Positions 21,756-32,930 are shown, counted from the first letter of the stretch. The stretch is DNA of 64,000 nucleotides from Haliclona indistincta (GCA_964017065.1 OZ024786.1:8995047-9059046); one strand, 5' to 3'. Notes: a model not told the origin generated them from the sequence alone. A program made the numbers and translations.

Positions 21756-22217
21756 TTACTGATTAGATTTCTTATTTAAGTTATTGTGAAGGCATGTAAC
21801 AGAAATAGGTAGCCTAGTGGAGTGTGGGATGTTTAAAGTATAGTGCTGTATGTAAATTAGTGCAGTAGACAAAAAGTTGGGGTAGCTAAAGTTAAATGTG
21901 TAATAAATCGCGAAGAGTAACTTGTAGAAGTCCTTCACTTCTCCGTTCTCGCTCTCTAGCAGCACTCTTCCTTCTGCCACAAGCATATACTGAAAGGATT
22001 CATTGCTCGTCAGGCGAATTACAAATGGCTCGGCCTGTTTGACTTCTGTAAGTATCTGGATGATGTCTGTATCATCCTGCCAGAAATAATAAAGGTAGAA
22101 TAGTTTGCAACAAATTAATTATTATTCTGCTTACAGAGTAAGAAACCTGGATGGATGATCTTGATTTTGGTGCCAGCGATGTCACTAAGGCGTCAATGGA
22201 GTAGTAATCCTTGATTT
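21756..22217 (-). pseudogene. SAMD3-like family C-terminal exons
   Basis: Two exons: 22135-22217 (IKDYYSIDALVTSLAPKSRS) with donor GTAAGC, and 22076 downward (DDTDIIQILTEVKQAEPFVI, then YKLLFAIYYTFNFSYPNFL). The FxxxYxxFNxxYP pattern is the C-terminal helix of the SAMD3-like mobile/expanded family, also seen at 58.5 kb. No matching N-terminal exons lie directly upstream, so this is a 3' fragment. The reading frame stays open to a stop at 21756. Confidence 0.55.
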
Positions 22218-22509
22218 CTATCAAAGAAAATAAATACGTGGGTGATGGCGATGAAACTGCAAATCATAATACAGTTCTTCCTCATTAACTCTGGACCTAA
22301 TCAATATCCTCGCAAATCTCAATGCACATTATTATTTTAGTTATGAATCTCATTACATGATTTGTGAATATCATTATCACTGTTAAGTTTTATCTAGCCT
22401 AACAAATTCAAAACACTTTTCGTCATCCACTGGTACAGGATCATCAGTAAGGATATTGTACCATTTTTATGGTACATATCCATACTGACCTGCACTAAAG
22501 ACCAGCATG

Positions 22510-23294
22510 TTATGTACCAGTGACTAGCTGTCGAGGCACACAGAAAGATGTATTACATGCTTTTGGTACGAGGCATAGTAAAAAATTAATCACCTTCACT
22601 GTGGTTTGGAGCAGAATTTGCTGTAAATACAGAGCAGAATTTGCTGTAAAACAGTCTCCGAGTTTTGAAGGTAATAGCTTCTTCCGAGCTCCATTTCCTC
22701 TACATGCTCTTCCCACAAAGTCAGTTTTGTAGTACCACTATGATCTGATACCTGCACGTCTTGTTTTTTCTTTTCCACCAGATGTACAACTTCCTTTACT
22801 TCCATCACTTTTACACTAACATCCACCTTCTGAAAAGGATCCAACTCTGGTATCTTGACTAATTCTACTTCCATGACTTCTGGTGCTGGGGTGTAGTCAT
22901 CAATTAAATGAGAAGCATTGATATCCTTACTAGACTTTTCTATGCCACTTGTGCTCTTTAACAAAATATCATATCCGTCCCCATATTTCGACCTCTTTAT
23001 CTCACAGTTACTGATTTGAACGGGCACTCTTTTGACATGAAACTCTTGTAATTTTATTTGCTGATGAGCATTGAATCCAACCATTCGCATCGCACAACTT
23101 TCGTCTGCAAGTTTTCCATCGAAAAAATTGCTACGTTTTCCTTTTTTGACTGGAGAGACCGACGTGACAGCACCATGCACCCGCACATTCGAGGCCGCAC
23201 TGCTTAAATTGTTGAGACTGTCTACTTCCATCATTTCTTTAAATAACCTTTTCCTGCTTCCCGGTGATGCCATTTCAACTCGCTCCTTCTTCAC
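22510..23294 (-). pseudogene. RPA-like OB-fold protein
   Basis: A 232-codon frame starts MKKERVEMASPGSRKRLF (the second Met may be the true start). It contains two OB-fold-like segments: VRVHGAVTSVSPVKKGKR ... FDGKLADESCAMRMVGF, and KVDVSVKVMEVKEVVHL ... DHSGTTKLTLWEEHVEE. This is the single-strand DNA-binding fold of RPA70-type proteins, common as an accessory protein in sponge mobile elements. A 20-bp tandem duplication (GCAGAATTTGCTGTAAA-, about 22612-22652) breaks the frame after SYYLQN. Matching sequence (TVKVINFLLCLVPK) continues in another frame to 22510. A related N-terminus lies at 55.9 kb. Confidence 0.7.
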
Positions 23295-23455
23295 TGCACT
23301 GAACTACAACTCGCTTCTTCTTCACTGCAACTAAAACTCGCTTCTTCACTGCAACTACAACTCGCTTCTTCTTCCGGCACCGCAACTAAAACTCGCTTCT
23401 TCTTCACAGCAACTAAAACTCGCTTCTTTTTTTCACTGCACTAAATAGACCAGTT
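23295..23455. repeat. Tandem repeat directly 5' of the RPA-like gene
   Basis: Six imperfect units built from AACTCGCTTCTTCTTCACTG plus CAACTAAA lie immediately upstream of the minus-strand start codon, so they would form the leader or core promoter. On the coding strand the units are GAAGAAG-rich. Confidence 0.8.
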
Positions 23456-23655
23456 GCACGCAAGCTAATTAATAATTATTATTATTAATAATGCAGATTA
23501 AACGTGACGTCACTTCCGCAGTACTTTTTGCCACCATTTTGTACCCGTTTTGTATGGAGGAAATTACTGTTTGAAACTTCGCGGGCATCTGTAGCGTAAC
23601 TCAGTGAATAGAAGTATGAGGTCAAAAGACTAATTTTATTATGACCTTCTCAGTA

Positions 23656-24459
23656 TTATGCCTCGGTGGGCGGAGCCTCGAGGCATACAGTAGTTCGTTT
23701 GTGTGTCTGTGTGTGTGTGTGTCATTATGCCTCGGTGGGCGGAGCCACGAGGCATACAGTAGTCGTGGTGTCAGTCAGTCATTCTGTCTGTCGCAACGAT
23801 TTTTCGTAGCTCGCTGAAAACTAATCGCTGAAAAAAGCAACACGGGTAGAAATCGATACTTGCTCGGATCTGCATTTTCAGAAGTTTGATTTTAAAGCTT
23901 AGTGCGTAAGTTACCGCATGAATTGCTCACGGCTGGTTCAGTTTTGTAGCGCACGCTGAAAGTTAAGCTCTGAAACTAGCAATGCAAGTAGTACACGGTA
24001 TTATCTCGCTCTAGAACATGTGAAAACTTTGTTCGTGAGTTATGGCGCAATTTGCTCACCGGCTCGCGATCGAGCTGTTGCTGGCGATCTGGAAAGGCAA
24101 AGCTATCCATAGGTGACTACCTATAAGCTTATAGGTTAGAATTTCACTACAGGATAGCAGTACAGGTCCAGAGAAATTGTGTGAGCAAGCTATGGAAGCT
24201 ATCTAGTATGCATGGGCTGTACTGAACATTATTGTAGACACGCCCAGTTGAATTGTGGTCAGCACTGATTGGCTTCTGATTGCATAACTATATATTGCTG
24301 TACAGAAAGGCTGCAGTTTATTGTGTATGTTTTTATAAGTTGTCAGTCACTAACATAGTGTTCAACTAGCAACAGCAGACTTTCATTACTGCTTGTGTAT
24401 TTCAGTTCAGCGTATTTAGTCAGACAGACATGTATGCATAACATTCCACCGAGGCATAA
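23656..24459. mobile_element. Non-coding element with TTATGCCTCGGTGG inverted ends
   Basis: Starts TTATGCCTCGGTGG (23656) and ends with the exact inverse (24446-24459). The left end is duplicated: the 44-bp block ending ACAGTAG occurs at 23656 and again at about 23726, separated by a TG microsatellite. Each block can itself fold (TATGCCTCG...CGAGGCATA). There is no coding frame. I could not find a clear target duplication. It resembles interspersed non-autonomous repeats of sponge genomes. Confidence 0.65.
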
Positions 24460-24543
24460 GCACCTTCGGTGCCTAGTCTGTATCTGCGGCAGAAAGCATA
24501 ATAAATGATCTCCAAGTTACATAAATACATTTCAACAACCTAC

Positions 24544-24980
24544 CCTGAACTTCTTCCTCGGCAGCTATTTCCCGAGCAACCAATGCACTGTCTAGTGGTG
24601 AATTCCCTCCACTATCTAATAAGGAGATGGGCGAAGAGCTGGCCCTTGTTCCCAGAATGGAATCCATAGTTTCATAGAAAGGACACGGGGATCTTCCACG
24701 TCCGCTCACGTTGTTGGAGTCCTTTACCTAGAGACGTAGTACACGATATTCAGCTTTTATCACGAGTGGCGCTTACCTTTCGATACTTCTGTACTAGGTT
24801 TTTCACCTTGGTTCTACATTGCTCCCACGTTTTGTCGTATCCAAGCTCATTTATGGAGCGGGCAACCTTCTGGTATGTTGTCTTGTTTTTCACTACGCCA
24901 TCGAGAGCATTTTGTATTTCCTCTTCTCCCCATATCGCTATCAATGCCTTGGTTTCATCAGAAGTCCAGCCGGCAGCCAT
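24544..24980 (-). CDS. Myb/SANT-like DNA-binding domain protein, 5' exons
   Basis: Exon 1 (24777-24980) starts MAAGWTSDETKALIAIWGEE and continues QKVARSINELGYDKTWEQC with KVKNLVQKYRK, the three-helix Myb/SANT-like domain (Myb_DNA-bind_4) with its spaced tryptophans. A 49-bp intron (24728-24776) leads to exon 2 (24544-24727: KDSNNVSGRGRSPCPFYETM). Exon 2 ends at a GTAGGT donor close to the repeat element at 23656-24459. Later exons were not found, so it is truncated or continues beyond that repeat. Such proteins accompany Harbinger-type elements or act as host regulators. Confidence 0.7.
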
Positions 24981-25178
24981 TTCATCAGGAAGGCGGAAAG
25001 CACGTGACCACAAGACGCGCCCACGTTGGCGCACGTTCAAAGCGGTTGCAATTCACTTGAAACCACATATGAAAGTGGATTGGGACGAATACGCATTGAG
25101 TCTGGATCTAATCCGGTTCGAGAATTTACGGATAGTGCGGACGAAGCCAAACCGCATTGAATGCGGTTTCAATGCGCA

Positions 25179-25811
25179 TTAAGAACGCCAGTGCGGATAC
25201 GCCTTTAATGTCTCCTTCATCCTTCTATCTCTGTCTTGATAGAAATTAAGATTGCTCCTGAGATCACTACATTCCCTGTCTTGCTTTTCTAAGGTAGTTT
25301 TCAACCGTTTAATATATTGATTTGCCTCAACTAAATTTTTGTTGACTTCGAGCAGCCTCTTCTTTGCATTCATTCCATGATCTCTTTCCTTTCTAGCCAT
25401 GTTTTTAAGTTTTTCTTCCTTTTTGTTCCAAGTCCTTTTTTAGTCTTTCAACTTCAGATGGCCAGTCTCTGGCATCTACAAAGATTTCTTCATCCTCTTC
25501 TTTCTTGGATTTTATTGAATCTATTTCCTTTTGTTGTTGCTCCAGCTTCTTTCTAAGTCAGCAACAAAGTCAGCAGCACCAGTAGGAAAGAGAGTAGGAA
25601 AAGCGCAAGACATGTAGCCCTCAGTAGTGAACTCATTAATGGGTGAACCACTTGATGACGGCCAAGAGAGAATTGCTGGTTCATGCTGTTGCTGCTGTAC
25701 AGACTGTCTGATAGTTTGTTGTTCAGTACGACCAGTAGTAGGCATTGGAATGAAAGTACTGGCAAGAGGGGTATCTTGTGGTGCTATGTCTTGCTGTGCT
25801 GATGGCTCCAA
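25179..25811 (-). pseudogene. Helitron N-terminal fragment fused to a coiled coil
   Basis: From 25811 the frame gives MEPSAQQDIAPQDTPLAST and INEFTTEGYMSCAFPTLFPT with GAADF, the conserved start of Helitron Rep/helicase proteins (Helitron_like_N). At about 25555 the homology stops, and in other frames a long Lys/Glu coiled coil follows (KKLEQQQKEIDSIKSKKEED; then MARKERDHGMNAKKRLLEV to 25179). A shift near 25435 separates its two halves. Two unrelated sequences are joined. The coiled coil is not identified. Confidence 0.7.
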
Positions 25812-25861
25812 TTCATCTGACTGTACTGACAGCGAGAGCTGCTGCCGTTAGTACGATCGTC

Positions 25862-26300
25862 ACAGTAAGCTTACTTTTATTCGCCATTTTTTTTCTTGTG
25901 AATAGCTATTATATAAATACATAATTAATGGAGTATAAGATGCAGCAACTATTCATTTGTAACATAAATAAGTGAAAGTGTAAGAGATAAGCTTAACAGT
26001 ACACCAAGCGATCAAAACAGCTCCTTTTATTGTGCCCAGGCTGTTGACAAAGGGTGCACTTCCTCCGTTTGCTGAGAGATTGTTCACGTGAACAGGCAGG
26101 ACGATAATGTTGATAAAACATGTGTCGGTCATCAGTTTAATCTTCCTTAGTAGCGAAATTGTAAGGACGGAACCATCCAGGACCTATTAGCATCTAGAAA
26201 TCTAATCTGACTCGTTTACAACACTAACAAAACGTTTGTTGGTAACCATGACTACGATGTTTGTTTACGTGATCAGCACTTGCTCTCTAAATAAAGCCCA
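25862..26300. other. No gene recognised
   Basis: Short AT-rich interval between two fragments; no exon supported on either strand. Confidence 0.4.
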
Positions 26301-26439
26301 TCTTAGTATTTGTTCCTCGTCGCGGATTGATCGGGATGACACTGAAAGGTACGATTTTTGGAGAGGTACACATTTGATGAAAGTGTGATGACAGTGATGA
26401 TCATTGAAGATAATATGGGGTGATGTATACACTTGATGA

Positions 26440-26655
26440 ATAATTGAATGACATGACCGACTTCTGAGTTTAAGGCAATCGTCACTGTGTTGGCCTCTTG
26501 ATGTAGATCGGCCAACAGCCCATCAAACCCTTTGAAGGGAATTGCCCGAACTTCATCGTTCCTACACAAAGGGCAGGATGGTATTGCCCGTGTACAGCGA
26601 TCAAACCAGCTGCCGCAACCAATGTACTGGATACAGCAGGTCGTGATCACTTACA
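26440..26655 (-). pseudogene. RING-finger exon fragment
   Basis: The minus strand reads CCIQYIGCGSWFDRC then SCPLCRNDEVRAIPF and LLADLHQEANT, the second half of a RING-type finger (C...W..C....CPLC). No first half lies upstream within a plausible intron. It looks like one exon of a RING protein carried by a mobile element. Confidence 0.5.
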
Positions 26656-26659
26656 GCTG

Positions 26660-27570
26660 TGTAAGGTCCATCCATTTTAGTTTTTGCGAGTCTGGTGGAG
26701 GGGTATTGTTCACAATGTGTGGGTGAGCTTAGCCTCGTCCCCAGGCCACGCCTCTTTATTATGAGAGATGGTGGCTTGGTACGGTTGCTACAGTTTTTAT
26801 GTTTGCATTGTGCGCAGAAGAAAGTGGGTTGCCAATCAGATTGCAGTATTTAGTCACACTTTTGCTGATGAGAACAACTTCAAGGCTGAGCTTACCGGCG
26901 TTCAGATGATAAACGGTGAAGAACCAGGGGTTTTACTATTTTAAACACATTCCTAGTCTTCTCGAACTTTCCTTTGCTTGAAAATCGGTGTATTCCATTT
27001 CTTGTTAGTACTTCTCATGCATTAGTCATGATTCAGAGCATATGGCTACTTCACAATAAGTGTTAGAAGCTCAAAAAGCAGTGTTGTCTATGCTGTTTTG
27101 TGAACACATTCCTACTCAAACGACCCTGAAGTAGCAAGTTTTAACACACTTTTATGAAAGTTTAGACATTGTGTCGTGCATTAGTTTGGGTTAGATTCCT
27201 GTTGTAGTTACGACTATCAAGCATCTAGCTCTACAAGAGCGCCAAGATGCCTAATTTGCCATGTTTGTTGAACTCTTAATGTATTGTGCATTGCAGCATT
27301 GACAATAATAATTATGAATATAATTAAGCGTACAACACGCATCTGTCCATCCGGTTTATGGTCACTTCCAATCCCTCTCGTATTAGCTAATCTATGTTCA
27401 AAACGACTGTCGACTGATGCCCTCCCTCCCTCAACACCTGATGCCCTTCGAGTCCCTCCCAGTAAGATAGAGCAATTAATGTTGAGAAAAATGTAGATCA
27501 TTTCAGGTCAGTGAATGTTATGATTCCTAAACTATAAATAAACTATAAATAGATAAACTATCTTTGATAG
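26660..27570. other. Mostly non-coding; possible element end at 26735
   Basis: AGCTTAGCCTCGTCCCCAGG near 26728-26747 resembles DNA-transposon termini of the TAGCCTCGTTCCCAG type, but no partner end was seen. A minus-strand frame at 27350-27500 (LLGGTRRASGVEGGRASVDS) may be an exon scrap; too weak to name. Confidence 0.3.
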
Positions 27571-27577
27571 CGCCTTA

Positions 27578-27860
27578 CTGTGTTCTCCCTTAGTTGTGCA
27601 ATAGCAGCACCCGAGTAAGCCCCTGCACCTGCATGAACGAAGAATGAATATATTATTTTATAGGAAAATTTGCTGACTCACCATTACAGTGAAACACCGT
27701 GTTTTGCCCTGGGTAATCGATTGTATGAAGCAACAACTCAGCACGAAGTTCAAACCAACATTGACGATAGGCATCGTAAATTTTGGTACCTTTCATATCA
27801 CGGAGCTCATCAACTAGCAGTTACAGATATGGATCAATACTTTTAGGCTCCTTTTTACCA
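27578..27860 (-). pseudogene. Transposase-like exon pair
   Basis: Exon A (about 27683-27860) reads LVDELRDMKGTKIYDAYRQ, CWFELRAELLLHTIDYPGQN and TVFHCN before a GTGAGT donor; exon B (about 27578-27630) reads GAGAYSGAAIAQLREN. The pattern resembles the central part of CACTA-type Transposase_21 proteins (V/IxDAYxxCxFxLRAxLLxTxxDxP). It lies just downstream of the next fragment on the same strand but is a different family. No flanking exons remain. Confidence 0.5.
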
Positions 27861-28031
27861 GGAATAATTCATAGCGTTGAACTTTAGTTGAAAATAGTGG
27901 AAATGCACCATGTCTGTCAAGCAATGCAAACATGATGAAATGCCGTAGTACGTCAAGCAGTAATATCCTTGCAATATCAATCAGCCAAATGGCTAATGTC
28001 GATTAAGTAGAATAATGAATTGATAGATGGT

Positions 28032-28860
28032 TTATATTCCACCAGCAGGCAAGGTTCCAGCAGAGCTCCGAAGACTTGATGGAAGATGAAGATTCAGAAT
28101 TGATAGTGTTATTGGCCACATGCTGTAGGCATTCTTTTCCTTTGAATAGGGATTAGTACCATCAGTACATAAAGCCAGCGCCAGCCCCCTAGAATCTCCT
28201 TGAAAGATCCCATTCTCCCCATACCACTCCTTCCATGTCTGATGAATATCGTGCACCTCTGTAGTGAATGCTTGAGTACTGTGACTTTGAAGAAGCTTGG
28301 AAAGGTTTTGTTCTTGAAATAATGCGATATAGAAGAGGAAGATACTTAAACCTTTTATGTACAAGAAGAGCCCTCAATTCATATGGCATAACACCTTCAA
28401 ACAAGTAATGCATTACATCATGAGGTAGACCTGTTAATTCTGTTACAGATTCTAGGAATTCCTTGCGGCTAACACCGAATGTTGTTGAAAAGTGATTAGC
28501 TAATGGCCCTTGAAGCTTTTCACAATGAGATTTGTGCGAAGTTGGTGTCCTTGCTTCAAAGTCTGAAGCTAATGTTCTTGTCTTTGGTCAAGTGTTGCCA
28601 AGCAACTTCTACAAAATCGATATGAAAACGAGAAGGACTCTTTGAATCCACCAATGCAATAGTTCCCAAGGTTATCACCCAAAAATGACATTAAATTACT
28701 TTTAAGGGCAAGTTTCACACCTGTAAATTCAACTGTGGAAAGAAGGGTTTAAGTCTTTTATAAACGGAGCCAAAAATTGATCAATGCCATGCTTCTTTAT
28801 ATCAACTGCTTTGGCGACTAGAGCAAGATGAATGGCTTTCAGAGAAGGAGTAATGATTAT
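28032..28860 (-). pseudogene. Degraded copy of the C2H2-finger mobile gene
   Basis: On the minus strand, pieces in shifting frames match the gene at 8-12 kb in order: LVAKAVDIKKHGIDQFLAPF, SFLGDNLGNYCIGGFKESFS, then GLPHDVMHYLFEGVMPYEL. At least three frame changes and several stops separate them. The N-terminal fingers are missing. This is an old copy of the same family on the opposite strand. Confidence 0.7.
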
Positions 28861-29215
28861 TATGATTTTTTAGTATTAGATTATTATTAGATTTTTAGCT
28901 GCCAATGAACCACTCACTGTCAAGTTTGCTGATGGAGGTGGCACAAGAAAGAAGGCACCAACTAGTATACTGCATGTAACATAATCGAAATTAATATCAA
29001 CCATATTATTATTAGATTACTATTATTAGGAGCCAAGAATGAATTCGTCAATGTATCTTAATCTAGCTCACAACTGGCTACTGTGAAATCCTGCCGAACA
29101 ACATGCTAAAGCTTTTGTTAAGTGCAACGATCAGTCCTTAAAGGACTTTTTTAAAAGGTTCAATGAAAAGAAGTTAAGTTAAGAAGTTAATCCGATGTGT
29201 CACAATGAAGTAATA

Positions 29216-29395
29216 TTTAGACCACACTAGGCGGTGGATTACGCGATATAATGCACGAGGGTGGGGTCAATAACGGTCGAGAACGCGTTGATAATGCACG
29301 AGCCGAAGGCGAGTGCATTATCACGCGTTCGAGACCGTTATTGAGCACGCCCGAGTGCTTTATATCGCGTAATGCACCGCCTAGTGTGGTCTAAA
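29216..29395. mobile_element. 180-bp fold-back element
   Basis: TTTAGACCACACTAGGCGGT at the left and its inverse at the right bound two imperfect arms of about 84 bp around GAGCCGAAGGC. It is GC-richer and CpG-rich compared with its flanks. No coding. Confidence 0.85.
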
Positions 29396-29398
29396 CGT

Positions 29399-29569
29399 TT
29401 TAGACCATAACAGGTGACTTTCCGACCGAGTGCTTGCTATTTGGTTCAAGTGCGCGTTAATAAAAGTGTGCATTAAGAACTTAATCCACGAGATGCATTA
29501 ATCATTAAGCTATTTAATGCACACTTTTTGAGCGATCTGATTGGTCGAAAGTCACGTGGTATGGTCTAA
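29399..29569. mobile_element. Second small inverted-end element
   Basis: TTTAGACCATAACAGGTGAC at the left pairs with GTCACGTGGTATGGTCTAA at the right. The first nine bases are shared with the element ending 4 bp upstream, so the two belong to related families and may have inserted one into the end of the other. Confidence 0.65.
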
Positions 29570-29639
29570 CTATCTTTATTTGAACTGATGCATCCCCAAT
29601 AAAAATGATTCTTTCCTTAGCTGTCTCTTTGAAAGTTGA

Positions 29640-29880
29640 ATATTTTCCCATTGTTGAAGGCCACACTAATATCTTCTTCTAAAGCCCACCTCTTTTTTCT
29701 AGCTTCTTCCTCACACTCCAATTTTTGTCCCTGCAATTCTACCATCCTCCCACCTCGCCGTCAATTGTTCACCTTCCCTGAAGTCATCCAAATTCCTCCC
29801 AGCGGGAGGTATGTAGTCAAAAATTCTATTTCATCCTCATTTAGGACCTTTAGGACACCATCGTCATGATACTTGACGTT
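29640..29880 (-). pseudogene. Exon of a multi-copy protein, Tudor/agenet-like
   Basis: The minus strand gives GFYNVKYHDDGVLKVLNEDE and, one frame away, PPAGRNLDDFREGEQLTARW with EDGRIAGTKI. VKYxDDGV and LTARWEDGR resemble small beta-barrel (Tudor/agenet-like) modules (inference). A frameshift near 29815 separates the halves. Confidence 0.4.
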
Positions 29881-29884
29881 GTAG

Positions 29885-30300
29885 AAACCTACATGTACAA
29901 GTAATCCTTATATATAATACAGTACGTTAAGTACCTACTCCATGCATGCCACTTAATTTTGTGTACATAGGACCACTTGAGAACAAGGACCATGCACTTA
30001 AGACTGCTTACATAATGATAGGACCACTTAAGATTAGTGTATCGTAACTAATTGGCACTTAAGTACACACTACTTATCTGAACATACGCGGCTTTTTCCA
30101 CTGCTGTGTTCGATTTCGCGGCATATCCAGAGAGAGCTAGCTGAAGATGATGGAGATGTTGTCTGTAGAAGCAGGAGCGTATCTGATTCAGCTTCAAGCC
30201 AATCGAGGCACGCATGCGTGAATTACTAGAGGTGCATGCATGAGCGCAGCTTAGCACTACTGCAGCTGCAGCCAGTTTGTGTTTCGACAGTCAACCAGCT
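29885..30300. other. No gene recognised
   Basis: Contains GCACTTAAG motifs repeated at about 29949, 29995 and 30057 and a GCATGC-rich patch near 30210-30245; no exon supported. Confidence 0.35.
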
Positions 30301-30321
30301 CTTCAAGCATCGTACTTTTTA

Positions 30322-30870
30322 GGAGCTATGGCAATGCTTCAAGACATATTTCAGTGATCCTGATCCGGAGGCAGTGAAACCGAAGCGGACTAAGTACAAC
30401 CACAGGCTAAGATCATGAACTGCAAAGGGTACGTGTAACGTGTTAATTAAGTAGGCTGATCATGCTGTCTGTGAAAAATATAATCCAGATGATGCAGATT
30501 TGGAAGCGAGCAAGCGCAAGAAGAGGAAAATGAAGACGATTGAGGTTGGAGACGGTTATAGTAATTTTTGTTAATAACACTATAGTAGTAATGACTATTT
30601 TAGGAGATCAAGCTCAAGGTGAAACAGATGAATGACCCTGAAAACGACGTGCTCCAGCCGGAGGAGCACTCGCTCGTAGGTATGGTAAAAGAGCATACAT
30701 GCATTAAATGCTAACCAGCATTTCGAGGCCCACTATCCTCCTATATCTGGCGATAAGAGCATGTTTCGTCTGGTTCATCCTCGGAAACCTCTTACGCCAG
30801 ATTTCAACCCACCGGTCCCAGTAGCCCTTCGGGTAGGGTACTCGACTTTCGACCCTCGTACTCAGTAACA
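30322..30870 (+). CDS. Possible plus-strand exons, unidentified
   Basis: Successive plus-strand open stretches with acceptor-like starts read ELWQCFKTYFSDPDPEAVKP (about 30322-30418), NPDDADLEASKRKKRKMKT (about 30484-30570), EIKLKVKQMNDPENDVLQPE (about 30604-30680, donor GTATGG) and HFEAHYPPISGDKSMFRLVH (about 30719-30868). Amino-acid content is more natural here than the Trp-rich opposite frame. Exon borders could not all be phased, and stops follow at 30869 and 30881, so this may be a decayed gene. Confidence 0.35.
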
Positions 30871-31242
30871 CATCATCTAAGAGAAACTTCTCCCAAGGGA
30901 TCCACTTCCCACTGTGGTTGTACATCAGTACCTAACAACAGATTGTTTGGTGCATCCTTTCGTGCTAGAATGGTAGTGATCAGCTGATACTGTCCTGGAC
31001 AAAGTGAGTTCAAACTGGGCGATGAAGTCAAAATGGTGTCCGCCATAATTCTTCAGCATATCATCAGGATCTTTGAGCTTCTTGCGAGTAGATTTCATCC
31101 ACTGTGCATCTGCCTGTTCCTTAGGTCGGTTGCTTTTGAGAACTTTTTTTTTTTGCGAGTGGGTGCCTACGTTTTTATGGTAGGACTTAAAGAGATTAAT
31201 GATACAAAAAAATGAGAAAAGATGCAAAAAAAGGGATTGAAA

Positions 31243-32657
31243 TTAGTCACTAATCCTACCCTCAGTAAGGGCAAGGTCAGCAGCAGTGTCTAGGCGATTG
31301 AATGAGAAGAGCGACCGTGATCCTCGAAGGCAAGTTATTGTAGAACGAAGAAGAGAGAAGGTGAGTTTACATCTAATAAGGCGGATGACTGAATTGTAAG
31401 ACTGGCCAGATTTCTCAGCAATCATAGAGGATATTCTTTTGTACACAACTGATGCTGCTGGGCCGATACCTCCAAGAGTGTTGAAGACCAGTGGAACGAA
31501 ACTACCCTGTTCGACTTCGCGAATTCTCTGATCATAACGTCTCCTTTTCTCTTGCTCTTGCTTCTTGTAACATGTAGACAGCGGTTGGTTATTAGATGGA
31601 GCAAGGGGGTTAAATACCCTGACGTCAAAGAAAGTACGTTGTCGATCACGAGACCAAAAATTAGTGGCAGCAACATCTAAGCGTGCACCATCAGCGCGAT
31701 TAGCAGATTTTAGGGCCAGGTTTTCACCGGAGAGTGGCTGGAGAGATGGTTCTACCTTCACGTCATAGCAAACTTCCTGTAACAAGGTAGCGGTAATGTT
31801 CCGCAACTCATTATGTCGCATGATGGTGTATCCTCCATGAGCACAGCTGAGACAGTGATCAACCGTGAAAGATTTACCACACACACAGTTGTTAGGTAAC
31901 CCTGTTGGCTCCCATCCATATCTCAAGCAAAGGGCATCCCTAAAGGAAGACTTGTGTAAATGAAAATTATGCTCTTGAATTGGGAGAACAGATAACCAGC
32001 TTGATGCCCCCTTTTCAGCTGCACATTCCATTTGTCTGCAAAGAGCAGGAGGAAGATTCTCTTTTACCACAGTAGCACGTTCTCTGGCAGTTCTGGAGTT
32101 ATTTTTAGAAACCTCAGAGACAGCTCTGATTGAGTTGAGAGAATACTTGCATACGATGTAGTAAGATGGTCAGTAAGAGAGGCGACTAGTGGAGCAGTGA
32201 TCAAAGTTGAGGCTCGAAACTGAGATGCAGCTCTAGCACAAGGGTTGGAGATACTCAGTCCTCCGAAACGAAAGGGAAGAGAGAGGAGGTCCCTTATCGA
32301 ATCGTTTGGGGGATCTCTTCCAGTAAGTGCAGGGATAAATTTTGTACGAATAGCATCCTCTAGAGGTTGAAAAAGGTCGTCAATTCCGGGACAAGTGCGA
32401 GACAAATGTGTCCACTTACTCGAGAATCCATGCACAAATGCAGAAAAAGCTGCTTGTGGGTGCGGGATGGCGATAACAGCTAAAGTCTCCAATTGGGCTA
32501 CCCAATCTGAAATGCTATTTGTGACAAAATTGTGAATAAATTCAGGAGAGCCAATGAGAGAGCCTAGCAGCACCCTTCTACCATTCAGATCGATTGAGAT
32601 CCCAGTGTTGGAAAAGATTTCTTTGGCTGCATCAGAGTGATCTTTTTTTACCAGCAA
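31243..32657 (-). pseudogene. Retroelement reverse transcriptase, C-terminal half
   Basis: Two overlapping minus-strand frames join at about 32067. The upper (to 32657) has GRRVLLGSLIGSPEFIHNFV, LAVIAIPHPQAAFSAFVHG, QPLEDAIRTKFIPALTGRDP and LSLPFRFGGLSISNP. The lower has KGASSWLSVLPIQEHNFHLH, FRDALCLRYGWEPTGLPNNC, CVCGKSFTVDHCLSCAHGGY and RTFFDVRVFNPLAPSNNQ. This is the region downstream of the RT palm in a retroelement family common in cnidarians and fish (non-LTR or DIRS-like; I cannot decide). The palm with the catalytic Asp pair lies upstream and is missing. The copy is 5'-truncated and has one frameshift. Confidence 0.75.
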
Positions 32658-32775
32658 GTAGGTCTTAGATGCGTTTGGAAAGTACCCATAGGTACTTTCG
32701 GTAGGTCTTAGTTGCTTAGTTGCCCATAGGTACTTTCGGTAGGTCTTAGTTGGTAGGTCTTAGTTGCTTTTGAGA
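32658..32775. repeat. Short tandem repeats at the truncated retroelement end
   Basis: GGTACTTTCGGTAGGTCTTA occurs twice (about 32692 and 32729) inside units starting CCCATAGG, and GGTAGGTCTTAGTTG recurs once more at 32751. They sit exactly at the 5' truncation of the retroelement. Confidence 0.75.
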
Positions 32776-32780
32776 ACCAT

Positions 32781-32930
32781 CTACATAAACTCTAAAGAAG
32801 CGATAGTCACTGGCGATCCAGTGTCGATTATGGCTTCGACACTGATCCCTTCAACTGCAACAGTGTCGTAGACAGTAGGTCCCAACCTTGAACCCTTGTC
32901 AGCTCGATTAATATTATACCTTTGTAGGTG
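32781..32930 (-). pseudogene. Retropepsin fragment of an LTR retrotransposon
   Basis: The minus strand reads GPTVYDTVAVEGISVEAIID followed by TGSPVTIASLEF. IDTGSPVT is the active-site loop of retroviral-type aspartic proteases in Gypsy/Pao-like retrotransposons. Only this short stretch survives. Confidence 0.65.

Noticed and set aside
24766..25182. Plus-strand 138-codon frame
   Set aside because: Lies antisense to the Myb/SANT exon and continues into non-coding DNA with no motif.
30704..30925. Minus-strand Trp-rich frame (NHSGKWIPWEKFLLDD...)
   Set aside because: Five Trp in about 70 residues is unnatural, and the plus strand reads a more ordinary Pro-rich exon; treated as shadow.
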